Shown: positions 36,193 through 47,323 of the stretch, in pieces
Layout: the number at the start of each line of letters is the position of its first letter
How positions within the stretch are numbered: position 1 is the first letter of the stretch
Origin: Mytilinidion resinicola
Lineage: Eukaryota; Ascomycota; Dothideomycetes; Mytilinidiales; Mytilinidiaceae
Reading direction: 5' to 3'
DNA length: 64,000 bases
NCBI RefSeq assembly: GCF_010093595.1
Contig: NW_022985438.1
Span: 1,760,785-1,824,784, forward strand
Notes under the pieces: model-generated
Databases searched by the model: none
Seen by the model: the letters and a program-made list of their open reading frames with translations, nothing else
What the model was told of the DNA's origin: nothing
Program-made: the position numbers and the translations under genes

Positions 36193-36350
36193 CGCGCGCA
36201 TGGCTGGTCGGTGGTGGTTTCGGTAATCAATGCGCTTTCCTCATTCCTCTTCACAGAGCGTCATAGAGATGATGCGAGGTGGTTTTCGGTTGTTCTCTAT
36301 CATGCTCCTCTATACCTTAATCCATTTCGGTTCTGTCATATCTTAAGCTC

Positions 36351-37501
36351 TTACCACGCTTTTGGCATTTTGCCTTCCTTCAACGGCTGGTATATCTCTG
36401 TCCACAGCTCGCTTGCCTCCCCAAGATGATACGTCAAGCTCACATCCGCCATCCCTGCCTCGCCCGTTTCGTCACCCAGAGTCTCCAGCTGGCCGATGAT
36501 GTTCTCAAGCCCGAGTGCCTTTCCCGTTGCCTGCGTGCCACCAGCTTCAAGTGAAACATGGACGATATGGATATGGAAGTGGTAGTAAGTAGGTTGATCT
36601 GTGTGCCGACATATCAGTGATCCCACTTGCATGATTCAAGTATTTCTAAGAAATTACGGGCACTTACAGTGCACGTAAAGCTTCAACTGATCCTTCTCGA
36701 GCTCGGGATAAAGCTTCACCGTCACATCGAGCAGCTTCTCGCGCATATGGTTGACCCACGTGACATGCTTCTTCTTCAGGTCGCGGACAGACCAAATATC
36801 ACGACGCTCAACAAGGGCGAGCAGATGCAGACTGGATATGGTTTTGCGATCCCAATTTCTGTTTGCCAAAGTCAGCTTCAGTTTATCTTTTTGGGGGTGC
36901 TGCAACTCACAGATCTGGCAAAAGCAGAAATCCTTCATCGCCATGCTCTCGGTAAATCACCTGCTCTTGCTCCGTTCGTCCCTCAATGATATTGAACACC
37001 CAATTGAGCCTGCCTTCCTTCCGCTTCCGCTGCATGTACGGCCGTACGTGAGAGACGTAGATCTCAGGTGTCTCTGTCACCATGCGCATGCCTTGTTGGG
37101 AGTACTTCTTAATGTGCGTCTCCGTGCATGGGTAGATGAGGTTCAATTTCAGATCTGGGGGTTGCGACGTGGCTTCTGAGTTTGAGGATGAAGTCGAGGA
37201 GGCGAGGAACCAGCTGTAGATGTCATTCGCGCCGAGATTGGTGATGTTGGCAAGAGACGAGGCGAGGGTTGTGAGATGGCCTAGGTCTGAGGCGAAAGCG
37301 GCGCGCTCGGCGAGGAGGATAGCGGGTTTGGAGGCGATGCTGCCGTAGAGAACGATACGGCGGCCGGCTTGATCTAGAACTGGCTGTTATTCAGGTGCTT
37401 GAGGACAGCAAGGATCGAATATCACCTTGGTTGAGGAGCTTTTCGAACTGAAACCGGGGAATCAGGGCCTCTGCCGCCGCAGCTAGGCTTTGGGTGGCCA
37501 T
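36351..37501 (-). CDS. DCS1: Scavenger mRNA-decapping enzyme DcpS (Dcs1), HIT family
   Basis: It hydrolyses the m7GpppN cap left after 3'-to-5' mRNA decay. The histidine-triad motif is HFHIHIVHV. Upstream conserved pieces are QAGRRIVLYGSIASKPAILL in the N-terminal swapped domain, LIYPCTETHIKKYSQQ, and WVFNIIEGRTEQEQVIYREH. The linker NWDRKTISSLHLLALVERRD and helix LYPELEKDQLKLYVHY lead to the HIT core. At least three introns interrupt the gene: after FEKLLNQ, after EGFLLLPDL, and after LKLYVH. The start is the ATG at 37501 (MATQSLAAAAEALIPRFQFE). Confidence 0.94.
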
Positions 37502-38237
37502 TTCTTTGGCTGGGCTGTTCTGAATCAATACACAGTTAGATGGTAAAATCCTTAAAGCTTCTAAAGAACTTGATAGAGCATCTAGAAGTATAAATGCGAC
37601 ATTGAGATGAATTTCGAACAATTGTGAACACGCCAGATGCGTCTTCCGAAGCTTAATGACATTAAATCATGCCACCGTGCCTTAGGATTTGGGACCATTG
37701 GTAACTCCGAGCCTCTTTTTAGGATGAAAACTGATAACCTTTCAACTCCAAGAAACACTACAGAATTGACAGTGGAAAGGAGACTGAGAGATGTGCCGGC
37801 ACAAGTGATTACGAAATTCGTGCTCGGGGTTGAAGTACTCTATATCCACGAAGTTGAAGCATGAATGAGAGCAGTTTGTCCTTACTCACAATTGGCTTTA
37901 GTATCACCAGAAACACTTTTACACGAAATTAAGAGATGAACGTCGACCTGAGAAAGATGGTTGCTGGTGCGAGGCCGGTGTCCCTCACTTTCTCGGGCGG
38001 TACGTAAAATACTGCACTGCGCATATTTCATCACACTACACCTTCGTCACGAACCTCACGCGTCCCTCAAACTTTTGCAAATGAAATCTCATAGAAACGC
38101 ACTTATCGCTTCATGAACGCCAGTTGGGGTTGCTTGCAGATCTTTTCGCAAATAATGCTTTAGATCATGCTATTTTATCTAGAAAGTATCCCTCCATTTT
38201 TCATCTCCACACTGTCTTCTCCAATCCTCTCATTCTA
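37502..38237. other. Intergenic region between DCS1 and ferric reductase
   Basis: 736 bp without a supported gene. A 75-codon plus-strand frame at 37637 has no family resemblance. Confidence 0.5.
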
Positions 38238-40168
38238 TCACCAGCCAAACGTTTCGGTATGTAATGAGACCACCTCTGACTCTCCTTTCATCACCCTGCT
38301 TTGAAGTCCTGCTACGGCGTTAGAAATATCAGTCTTCATGCTTTCCGGTCCACATCCTTTTCTACGCATTAGTACTTCAACTTTCTTCCCTGCGTACTGA
38401 GCAGAGCTTACCTAGAATCACAACGCGGCGACCAGTCACCAACGTGGGCAATAAAGTACCCAAGAGAGGCCTGCCGATGTGATGGGTGCTCAAATTGGCT
38501 GTTGATGGCGTAGAAGAAGTCGGTCCCGCATCGCTTTTCACCTTGGCATCACTGGCTTTATCAGACGAACTCAGCTCTGCGCGTGTCTCAGTGTCTCCTC
38601 CCTCGGTGACATAGAAGCGAAGGCGAAGGCCTCCCTCAGACAACATGTCCTGAAGTACTGACAGCTCCTCCGAGATCCATCGCAGATGTTCTTCCTCGCG
38701 AACCACCCACACGAGAGTCACGGTTCGTACGTTCGCAACGCCTTCTGCCATTGATCTAGCCGTGTGGAGCAGCCAAGGTAAACACGCGGTAATGCCACCA
38801 CCCCCCGCGACAAATATCGCTGAGCCGTACTGGACGTGTATTTTCTCAGCGACGCCGCCATACGGGCCATCCACCCAAATCCTGGAGGGTTTCGGATCGA
38901 TATCGCTCTTCGTAGCAGCAAGAAGCTGGCTGGTCAATCCACGATATGATCTTATGTAGAAGGTCAAGGCTTGGCCATCGACTGAGGCCTTCTCGCTGGC
39001 AGTATATGGGATAGAGGCAATCGTAAAAGGGTGATTTTGAAGCTTCGCCAAGCTAGGAAAGCGCAAGAAGCAATGTTGACCGGCCGTCCAGTGGAAGTCT
39101 CTCGGTGCAAATACTTCGACCCGAGTCATATCGCCTCCCACAGCTTTGATAGTTGCAGGCCACCCACTAAGCCACTGTCTTTGGATATTCATCTGCTGGT
39201 TCCTCACGAAAACGCGAGCAAGGATCGACGCCCCCCATACCGCCAGAGTGGCCCACAGATATGCCCACGAGTCCATTTCTTGAGCTGCGTGCCAGAACAT
39301 GAGCCCCAGATAGACTATTGCTAGCCCTAGGTGGAACTTATAGAAGAAGTTATAGAAGTACTGGCGGATGTAAGGTATCGAGAACAGGACGATAGCAACG
39401 AGTATAACGAAGGGTGGTGTGCCTGTGTACTGACTTCTCATGAGTATCCATTCTCTTGTATTTCAAGTTGAATTAGCTTACCTCCATACCGCCAGTCTTG
39501 TAGTACTGCGCATGCAAAGCCTTGGCTCCTCCATCCTTCAATGGCGCCACGATGAACGGCACTGTGTGCACGATGCTTAGGAACAAGCACATATACGACA
39601 CCCACCTATGCACCACGTTCAACTTCTCGTGGCTGATACCTGTCATTAGCGTTATGATGTTCGCCTTCCCTGCCAAAGCGACGATGATTGGCGTCAGAGC
39701 TATCGCCATCAATCCAGTTCTAACCGCCAAAGGAGGCGACCCAAAGCCTCGATGAAGGCGATAATACGGCCGCTCTACGAACGTCAAGATGACCAAGAAT
39801 GCCACCATTAATAGCAAAAATGCGAGTATCCCGAACGAAGGTAGCCCAAGCGCATCGCTGAAACGGCCTGAAAATCGCCGGTAGTGTAGTGAGCGCGCAA
39901 GTGCTAGCGCTTTGTATCGTATAGATATAGGTTCATCCTGGAGAACTGGCTTGTGAGGATTTTGGTTTCGTATCAGACGATAACCGTATATGAGCGTCGC
40001 GAGTCCTAGGATGATGATGTAGTACCAGGTGGTGTAGTGGCCGTATTCGAACTGAGACGCCCATGATATTTGCGCCTGTGAAGCTGCATGGCCGGCTTTG
40101 TAGGCTAGGCAGGTATCATTGGCACAGAGAGGGTCTGAGAGGGGGAGGTTGGTGATATTGACTGCCAT
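38238..40168 (-). CDS. Ferric-chelate reductase (FRE, NOX-like flavocytochrome)
   Basis: This plasma-membrane flavocytochrome moves electrons from cytosolic NADPH through FAD and two hemes to extracellular ferric iron. The ATG at 40168 starts an N-terminus with N-glycosylation sites and two cysteines (PLCANDTCLAY), then several membrane helices. The bis-heme histidines are spaced as in the family: HRWVSYMCLFLSIVH and HLGLAIVYLGLMFWH. The FAD-binding motif is HPFTIAS, and the NADPH-binding motifs include WVDGPYGG and VAGGGGITACLPWL. An intron after GGME (GTAAGC...GTCAG) leads to YTGTPPFVILVA. A last intron after VVIL joins GCGPESMKTDIS to a C-terminus ending in the conserved FGW, which sets the stop at 38238. 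An upstream in-frame ATG at 40249 would add 27 residues. Confidence 0.93.
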
Positions 40169-41226
40169 GAGGAACAAACGCAATTGATTTGAATTACAAG
40201 TCTGCAAAAAGGAGGGGTATATATAAAAGACGAGCGCTGTGGAACACACATGTAGATGCCAATTACTTATGCTTGATTGGATCTTCTAGGGCGCCCTACC
40301 TTCATATATTAGGGCTGATATGTGACCCACAAAAGAAAACTCTCACCCCATATCCTTACGTATCTGCCTCGTACTCCGAGAAACGGCTGGTAGCTTCAGA
40401 TATGTTTCGACTGGTCGTGTAGAGAAGGGATGACTAATATGCTCAATTGAGCTCAATCTTGAAAGCTTTCTACGTAGATCCTATTGTGGGGCACGGATTA
40501 ATGCCCTACTTTTCGGGGCTCGTATTCTCTCATGGGGATATAAGGTATGTGGACAAGGGAAGTGACTCGCGAGCATGAAAGGCGGAAGTAACCAAGAGGA
40601 GTGGGCATCATTCACGAGGGGATTTGAGAGTGTTAGTTGAGTTGCAAAAAGGTACGCGCAAGATAGAGCTGCAATATACGCTTGGATACTCAATGCAAGT
40701 CTACCGATAATTCCGCAGTGCCAGTGTACATCTATCCACTATTTTCTGGGTTGTCCGATGAATGTTCTACCATGTCTCGCGAGGAACGTCAAAAATTTCT
40801 TAATGTAATCGGTGCCTGCTTTGGAACTTCTGTGGTCGCCGCATAATTTTCATAGGACATTATCCAAGGCTTTATAGATTGGTGTAGGTAGCACGCGGTT
40901 TCAAGGTATAGTTCATCATATCTTACCAACACCAAACAGAAAAGCAACAAATAAACATGTCGAATTCCAATAACAAGACCCAGAAAACAATGGAGTGAGA
41001 CAAAAAAACCGAAGTCGAAAAATCCCACGTGCCACCGTGCCCTCGCGTCACCCCTTCTCGCTTTCCTCCAAACTAGCGCGCCGCCAACTTTCCCCATGGC
41101 AACGACATCACCACCCATCGTCCCATCCCTGCGCCCATCTTCCAACCTCACTCCATTCCTTCACCACTGCGCCCTCGCTACTATACCACAACTCCCCACC
41201 CGCCAATATCTACAACTCCCACAGCC
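40169..41226. other. Divergent promoter region between FRE and POLD4
   Basis: About 1 kb between two divergent start codons. The short frames here are unconvincing. Iron-responsive GATA-factor sites would be expected near FRE, but I did not find a clear cluster by eye. Confidence 0.45.
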
Positions 41227-41918
41227 ATGCCCCCGAAACGCCGCACCTCCGCCGGCCCCCGCGCCCCCGCGCAATCCACCCTCGCCTTCCACGGCACCAT
41301 CAACAAAGTCACCAAGCCCACCACCGGCCCCCGCAGCGCAAAGTCGCACCTGAAGGTCGACGACATCCTCAATGCCTCGACGAAACCCGAGGCCTCTGAT
41401 ATCTCTGAGATCGAGCCCGACGCCCCTACCATCATCCAGCAAACCGTCGCCGAGATCCCAGCGCCCGTGAAGCCCGCAGCGCAACTAAATGCCGAGAGGG
41501 AAGCGCGCAAGGTATCCGAGGCGCGGATAAAGAAGTACTGGGCGGCGAAGGAGAAGGGGCGGCTGGCGCCGCGCGTGCATCAGGAGGAGTTGGGCCTGCA
41601 TGAGAAGGTGTTGCGGGAGTGGGATATGTGTGCGGCGTATGGGGTAGGTTTTCGCTTTCTCGTTTCTCTTCACTTGGGATTTTTGTGACGGAGTGGGGTG
41701 GATGAGTTGTTTAGAGGATGATTGCTAACGTTCTGCAAATGTAGCCCGCAATCGGCAATTCCCGCCTAAAACGCTGGAATCGCGCGAACCGTCTTAACCT
41801 ACACCCGCCTATCGAAGTCCTCGCCGTGCTGCTTATGGAGCAGGACGATAACAATGCCGGCGCGCAGCGGGCGTATGTAGACGAGCTGATGAATTCACGG
41901 TTCGGGGATGAGGCATGA
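41227..41918 (+). CDS. DNA polymerase delta small subunit (p12 / Cdm1 / POLD4)
   Basis: This is the fourth, stabilising subunit of replicative DNA polymerase delta. MPPKRRTSAGPRAPAQSTLA is followed by FHGTINK, which fits a PCNA-interacting (PIP-like) box written QSTLAFHG. The C-terminal domain has EELGLHEKVLREWDMCAAYG, an intron at 41644-41744 (GTAGGT...TGTAG), then PAIGNSRLKRWNRANRLNLH and PPIEVLAVLL. These are the conserved core of the family (LREFD...GPC.G..R..RW.RA). The length of about 196 residues is longer than human p12 but normal for fungi. Confidence 0.92.
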
Positions 41919-42326
41919 TTAGAACGGAGAATTTCCTTCCAGGGTTACTCATGGCGTTTCAATTTCCAAACTACTTGCTTTTATGTCATTGAGAATATGC
42001 TGAGTTGCGGAGTTCGGCGTTTGAGCAGAAGGAATGATCTTGGTCATTTAAAGCGTCAATCTGTGCGGGTAGGTTTTTGGTGTAGTCACAGCAGAACATG
42101 CGAGATCTCACGGCACAAATCAAGTACCCATTCAACTCGTCTTTTCAGCTCCCAAGAAACATCGTGCCATTTCTAACCCTACACACAACGATCACCGGTC
42201 CCTCGCTCGCAGCCGCACAAGTAAAGCAGCAGCTCCAAGCGTGAGTCGAGATCGCTAAGCGCCATACGTCTGCGAAAAATAACTCCCCAGCATTGGCATC
42301 TGTGTCACCCATAGCACCTAGCCTCC

Positions 42327-42725
42327 TCAAAAATTTCCAAACACCAACGCCAGAATCCCGGTCTGAATCTCATAAGAAAGTAGTAGCACACCAGCTAGTC
42401 CCACACACGCGCTAGTGGACACAGTCATCCCAGAAAAATTAGGAGTGCAGAAACATAGGAAACCCCTCATCCCGAGAGGAATCCCGTCCCCAAGCCCCAG
42501 GCCAATTCCAGGCACCCCGGCCACGAAGAAAGTAAAGTTCAAAAAAATACACACATAGAACGAACAACTGAATGCATCGAGTATCCAGAACCCCCTGGTC
42601 CACGTATTACAAATGCGAGTCGCCGCATTCGCCGTCGAGATCGATTTCGATCCCGCTTGAGAAGATCTCATAGGTCCAGCCGAGATGGAAAACCAGAACA
42701 TCATGTCGAAGGCTCGGAAGGCCAT
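42327..42725 (-). CDS. Doubtful ORF: possible small membrane protein
   Basis: A 132-codon single-exon frame starts MAFRAFDMMFWFSIS. It has two hydrophobic stretches (FYVCIFLNFTFFVAGVPGIG and ACVGLAGVLLLSYEI). It overlaps another minus-strand frame (42607-42876) that is also hydrophobic, so only one could be real. No family recognised and no supporting splice or promoter evidence. It could equally be a fortuitous frame in the 3' flank of POLD4. Confidence 0.25.
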   Translation of the reverse strand: MAFRAFDMMFWFSISAGPMRSSQAGSKSISTANAATRICNTWTRGFWILDAFSCSFYVCIFLNFTFFVAGVPGIGLGLGDGIPLGMRGFLCFCTPNFSGMTVSTSACVGLAGVLLLSYEIQTGILALVFGNF

Positions 42726-42997
42726 AAAACGCCTGAAAATCCAGGAAAAGAAGCCATATCCAGGCTAAGAAGCCCAAGAAAAGAAGTTCAAGAAGAGCTC
42801 CTGGTTTCGTATGGTGCCGTGTGTAACAATCCCATGCCGTCGTATGGTCAATAAGTTTCAGTCGTAAAAGCGTCAAAAAATGTCATAAAGGCTCAGAGGC
42901 ACGTGTGCGTATCTCGTACGCGTGTGTAGAGAGAGGTGTTCGAAGGAAGAGCTGGTAAGTTCGGGAGAGCTGCTGGCTCTTTCTGTCGCTGCTCTTC

Positions 42998-45350
42998 TCA
43001 TCGTGAATACGGTTTGTTCATTAGTGCAATCTCACGGGCGATCGTGGCCCATTCGAGTTCGCGGCGGAGAGGCTCATTGCGCTTCTCACGCTGGAACTCT
43101 TCCCATTTTAGGAGTTCATATCTGTACTGCGTCAGTACAGTGGACTCGCCGGGCGGGACTGACATAACTTACGTAAATCGGAGATGAGGCTGAATAATGA
43201 CGTTTAGGCGCCTGGCCCGAACAAAACAGCTACAATTACCGTTAGTTAAGATGCCCAATGGATTTGGTAAAGGACACGGGAGAACTTACTATGCTCTTGG
43301 GAACGATAGACCCAGCTCGTTCATAACCTCTGCAATGCAGATGGTGGCAGAACGAGATACGCCAACTCGGCAATGTACAAGTGTTGCCGTGCCGTCCAGC
43401 TTACCGCGCTCTGTATGTTGTAAGTATGAAATTGGCTTCACTTAAATTAATGTTGACGTACCAATGAATCTCAGACACCGATCGAATTCGTCCCACAAGG
43501 GATCTACGCCGTTATCCTGAACACGATCGATGAAAAGGAAGTTTTCACTTGGCCAGTTCAGCCTCTTCTTCGTGCCTTCCGGCCATGAAAGAGACTCTCC
43601 GACGCTTAGGATCCGCGTGATACCGAGTTCTTTGAGAAGCTCCGGGTTGTTTGCGTGACCGAGGTTGCCCAGGTACATGTACGGTAGGATCCTGCTCGGT
43701 AGGCTTCCGTCAATACGGGACAGCCACTGTGGTTCCGAAATATGGAAGACGTCCTCTTTCCAGCGCGGCGACTCTTGAAGAATTCGTGGCTGAATGGCAG
43801 TTAAAAGGGCCACGTCGGTCGGATACGCGAAGAAGTTGCGCCCTTTCTCTCGGTGGAGCTGTACCCAAGCGTCGTGCACCGGTAGGCCTTCAGCATACAT
43901 AAAGTAAGCCAAGCCCAGTAAAGACGATTCAGTATACCCATCTGTACAATGAATCAAAACCTTCTGCGGCCGGGCAATGTCTACCATTTCAATGTCATCG
44001 CCATCGTTGACAGCCTGTTCTTCTGGCTTGTTGACCTCTTGAGGATTCGCAATCTCGTAGATCCACTTGCACACCTCCATTAGGCCATCCGCTTCAGCAT
44101 GTGACCAAGTCGGAGGCATGATGCTGCCAGAGGAAGGGAATTCGATGTGTAAGGGAGCGTGCTTGGAGTCTTTGAGGCTGATTTTGAGATTCTTGAGGGA
44201 CCGAGGATCAGGTACATGGGCAAGGTCGCTGGCCTCGATGTTCACGTCGATGGCCAAGCCTTGAGACGATGAGCATTCGAGAGCGTCGTCGGGTGTAGGC
44301 CCAAGGTAAACGTTGTTGCTAATCTCGGACGCTTTTGACATTTCGCACATCTCTAATCGTTCCCAGTAGACTGCGACGTCTAGTCAGAGAGAGTTCACCC
44401 GATATTGTGTCAAAGACTTACAGAAGTCCATAACTTTTCCCGTCATGCAGCCTTCGGGATCGACTGCCACAAGCTCGGGGTACTTTTGCTCGACGACACA
44501 GAAATGATCTATCCAAGATGTCAGTTTCAATTAGGAATACAAGAGGATATACCTTGAATTAGATCCCTGAGAAAATAGACTTACCGCCCAACATGAAGGT
44601 GTTGAAGAGCCCCCGCTGAATGCCATTCTTGGTCTCATATGCTCGCTGGGCCCGCGAGATTTTCTTAGCCAACTCAATCGTGGCCCCAGGATTCGTCTTA
44701 TCATCTCCATACACGATTATATCCGAAACAAGAGCCATCTTGCAGGCCTGGATCTGGAAGTTGCGCACAGAGAAGCCATCCTTGGGGTCCGGCTCAATAA
44801 AGGCGCCGGCATCCTCCGACATGCATCGCCCTTGGAGCAGCTCGTCGGGCGCAATGGCACCCTTCAGCTTAGAGACGCTGAGATCCCCACCCGTCTTGAC
44901 GATTGTGATGCCCCGGATGCACTTGGGCACCTTGCGGACGCTCTTCCGGCGCGAGACGAAGAAGGCGAGCTGGATCTGGTTCTCGGCATGCAGACCGTGG
45001 AGCCAGGGAAAGACTTGCTCCGGATTCGGGAGTGGTTGCGTCGAGATGTGCTCCAGGGCCTGTGCTAGCCTCTGTGCACTGATCATCCACACGGGCGGGT
45101 CTTCAGAGTAGAGGCTGCAGTGAGTGCTCGGCGGGTATGTGATGCTGGACGTCTCAATGAGGCTGTCCTTTGGCGGACTGGCCGGGGGAGTCTCAAGACC
45201 CCTGAATGGTGCCGGGCCAGGCGAGCAGATTGGAATGTGCTTGTTTGGGATGGCGGCCGGGGTGCCCCTCGAGGACGTATTCAGAGTGAGATGGGGAGGT
45301 GGCGTCGACGAGCGTGGCATGGGCGGCGCCCTGGCTACGGCAGCAGCCAT
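42998..45350 (-). CDS. PPS1: Dual-specificity protein phosphatase Pps1
   Basis: It dephosphorylates tyrosine and serine/threonine; in budding yeast it affects S-phase progression. The ATG at 45350 starts an Ala/Pro/Ser-rich leader (MAAAVARAPPMP), then LETPPASPPKDS. The fungal N-terminal domain has PNPEQVFPWLHGLHAENQIQ and CIRGITIVKTGGDLS. A central domain carries a phosphatase-like loop with the altered sequence IHCTDGYTESSLLG. The C-terminal DSP domain has the active-site loop VHCRVGVSRSAT, with catalytic Cys and Arg. The gene has six or so exons: introns follow FNTFMLG, GKVMDF, DRCLRFI, LSFPRA and PHLRF. The last exon starts YELLKWEEFQREKR and ends MNKPYSR. The family is well conserved in filamentous fungi. 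Confidence 0.9.
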
Positions 45351-47323
45351 TGCGGCAGACGTGGGCGTGGCTTGAGGTGGTGAGGGGTAGGATTCGGTCT
45401 GACGGGAGATCCGCCGGGAGGAGTGCAGAAACGGGGCGGAATCTGCTGTAGGAATCGAGCAGTCTTGGATGGTACAGACGGGCGGTTCGTGCAATGTTAT
45501 CGCCGCATATGGGGGCGGGCAGATGGCTGCAGTGGTGACTGCGCAACACACAGTGTCGCGTCTTCTCGTGCAAGTCGTGGTGTTTTGGCGGAGGCGGCGG
45601 AGGCGGAAATGTTCACACAACGACCAATTACGCTGGAACTGGGCAGAGAGTAAGCATGATTGTGACAAATGGGCGATGGAAGGCGTGCTCTTACTCCTGG
45701 AGGGTCTCGTCGGGAGCATGAAGCGTGCGAGGGGGGTCGTCGGACAGGTGATTGCGGAGGCGTGGAGATAGCGGGGTACAACAAAGGTACGCACAATAGA
45801 TCAAAGCGCGTCAGCACACTGGGCAGCAGGCGGCGCAGAGGAGGGAGTTGAGGCGGCTCGGGAGGGCATCTTGGGGGGAGGGGAGGAGTGGAGGGCGGAG
45901 GGTGATACAGTAGAATGCGTCTGGGTGTGTGGTTTCTGTCCCCGCGAGCAGCCATTCGCGAGCGATGCAGCAGCCAAACGCCCCGGCAAAGCACACGGTA
46001 TCAGCGCCAACATGGGCTGAACGCTGCACTGGCGGTTGGCTGGTGGAAGCCCGCCCGACAGCACCCGAAGCCGTATCGAGCGCAGTGGGCTGTTTGGCAG
46101 ATGTGCTGGCCTGCCGAGTGGTGGTGCTGCTCAAGGCCGCTGCACCTAGGGGGCCTAAGAAAGCACCTAAGCAGCGCCCCGGGATGCCGCAAGTTCACGA
46201 CGGCGCCTGGTGCAAAGGGCCTCGCCGTGGGTGGGAGCGCATTGGGGCTTATCGCAACCCGACCGCCACACTGGGCACCGCGCCCTGCAGCCTGCGCCGT
46301 TCACGCACACTCCAGGGCGGCGAAGTCAGAAGGTTGCTAATTCTGGCGCATTCGCACGCTCAAACCCCGCCATCGCGCGAATTGGCGGGCGAGACGGGCG
46401 TCGAGGGTTTTCCTGGAGCGAGGCGTGCGAGGCTCCACGACGGCGCCGATTGCCCCGCTCGACGGCCGCTAGCACGCAAGTGGACCACGCCAGCCGCATG
46501 CGGCGTAGCAGATTACCCCACATTTTGGCAGCATTCAGTGGGCCCAGACGTAGAGATCGTCCCCGTGTCGCCCTCACCACCACGAGCCCCGATCTGCTGC
46601 GCTTTCCGTGATGTCCTGCGCCTGCGCCTGCTCCACGCCTCGTCACTACACCACAGAGGTTCCCCCAGCAGCCGTCGAGAACAGAAACAGATCACCCAAG
46701 GCAAGGGAGGCCGCCAGACACATGAAACCACTATGCCCTCCATGTTTCGCCTGAGCCAAGGCACCCTGGAATTTGATATCACTGCTCAATATACTCTTTG
46801 TCTGTCGCCTGCACTGCTTCCAATCAGAGAAAACATGGTCCCCTTGGTGGTGCCCCTCCTGCCCCTGCATGGCCTAAACATACACCTTGCTTGCAGCATG
46901 CTATGCATATGTGCTTCCGTGCGAACCGAGACATGGAATGACGGTTATGGCGGGAACCTTTCTCTAGTTCGTGCTGGCAGAGACCATCCAAAGGCTACCT
47001 TGAGACGTTCTACATATCCGTCGAGTGGACCTCGGTCTCGCTCTGTCGCGTGGGCTATGGAGAGGTAGCACTCTAATTCTGTAATAAGCTGTCTCCTGTG
47101 TACACCTGTCTGCCACTGCTTGGGGTGCTTCAATTCATAGTCAGAACTCGGAACGAGATAGAAGCCCTTCGCCTTGGGCTATGTGGAAACTTGCTGAGAC
47201 ACCCCAGCAGTGGCAAACAGGTCTACACGCGAGACAGAGTGCTTGAGGAGTGTGCCATCTTTTACGCCCAGCATGCCTGTGTGGCCATTGCTTGACCCTG
47301 CATCGAGCGGCAGTCTTGCGCCC
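45351..47323. other. Long GC-rich intergenic region upstream of PPS1
   Basis: Nearly 2 kb. Long frames are open on several strands at once (for example 379 codons at 45929-47068 plus), which is what high GC content produces. The encoded sequences are low-complexity, rich in Arg, Pro and Ala, and resemble no family. I treat this as promoter or non-coding sequence. Confidence 0.45.

Noticed and set aside
42607..42876. 89-codon hydrophobic minus-strand frame
   Set aside because: Overlaps the other doubtful ORF at 42327-42725 in a different frame and has even less support.
45929..47068. 379-codon plus-strand frame upstream of PPS1
   Set aside because: It lies in GC-rich DNA where several frames are open at once; the translation is Arg/Pro/Ala-rich low complexity with no family resemblance.
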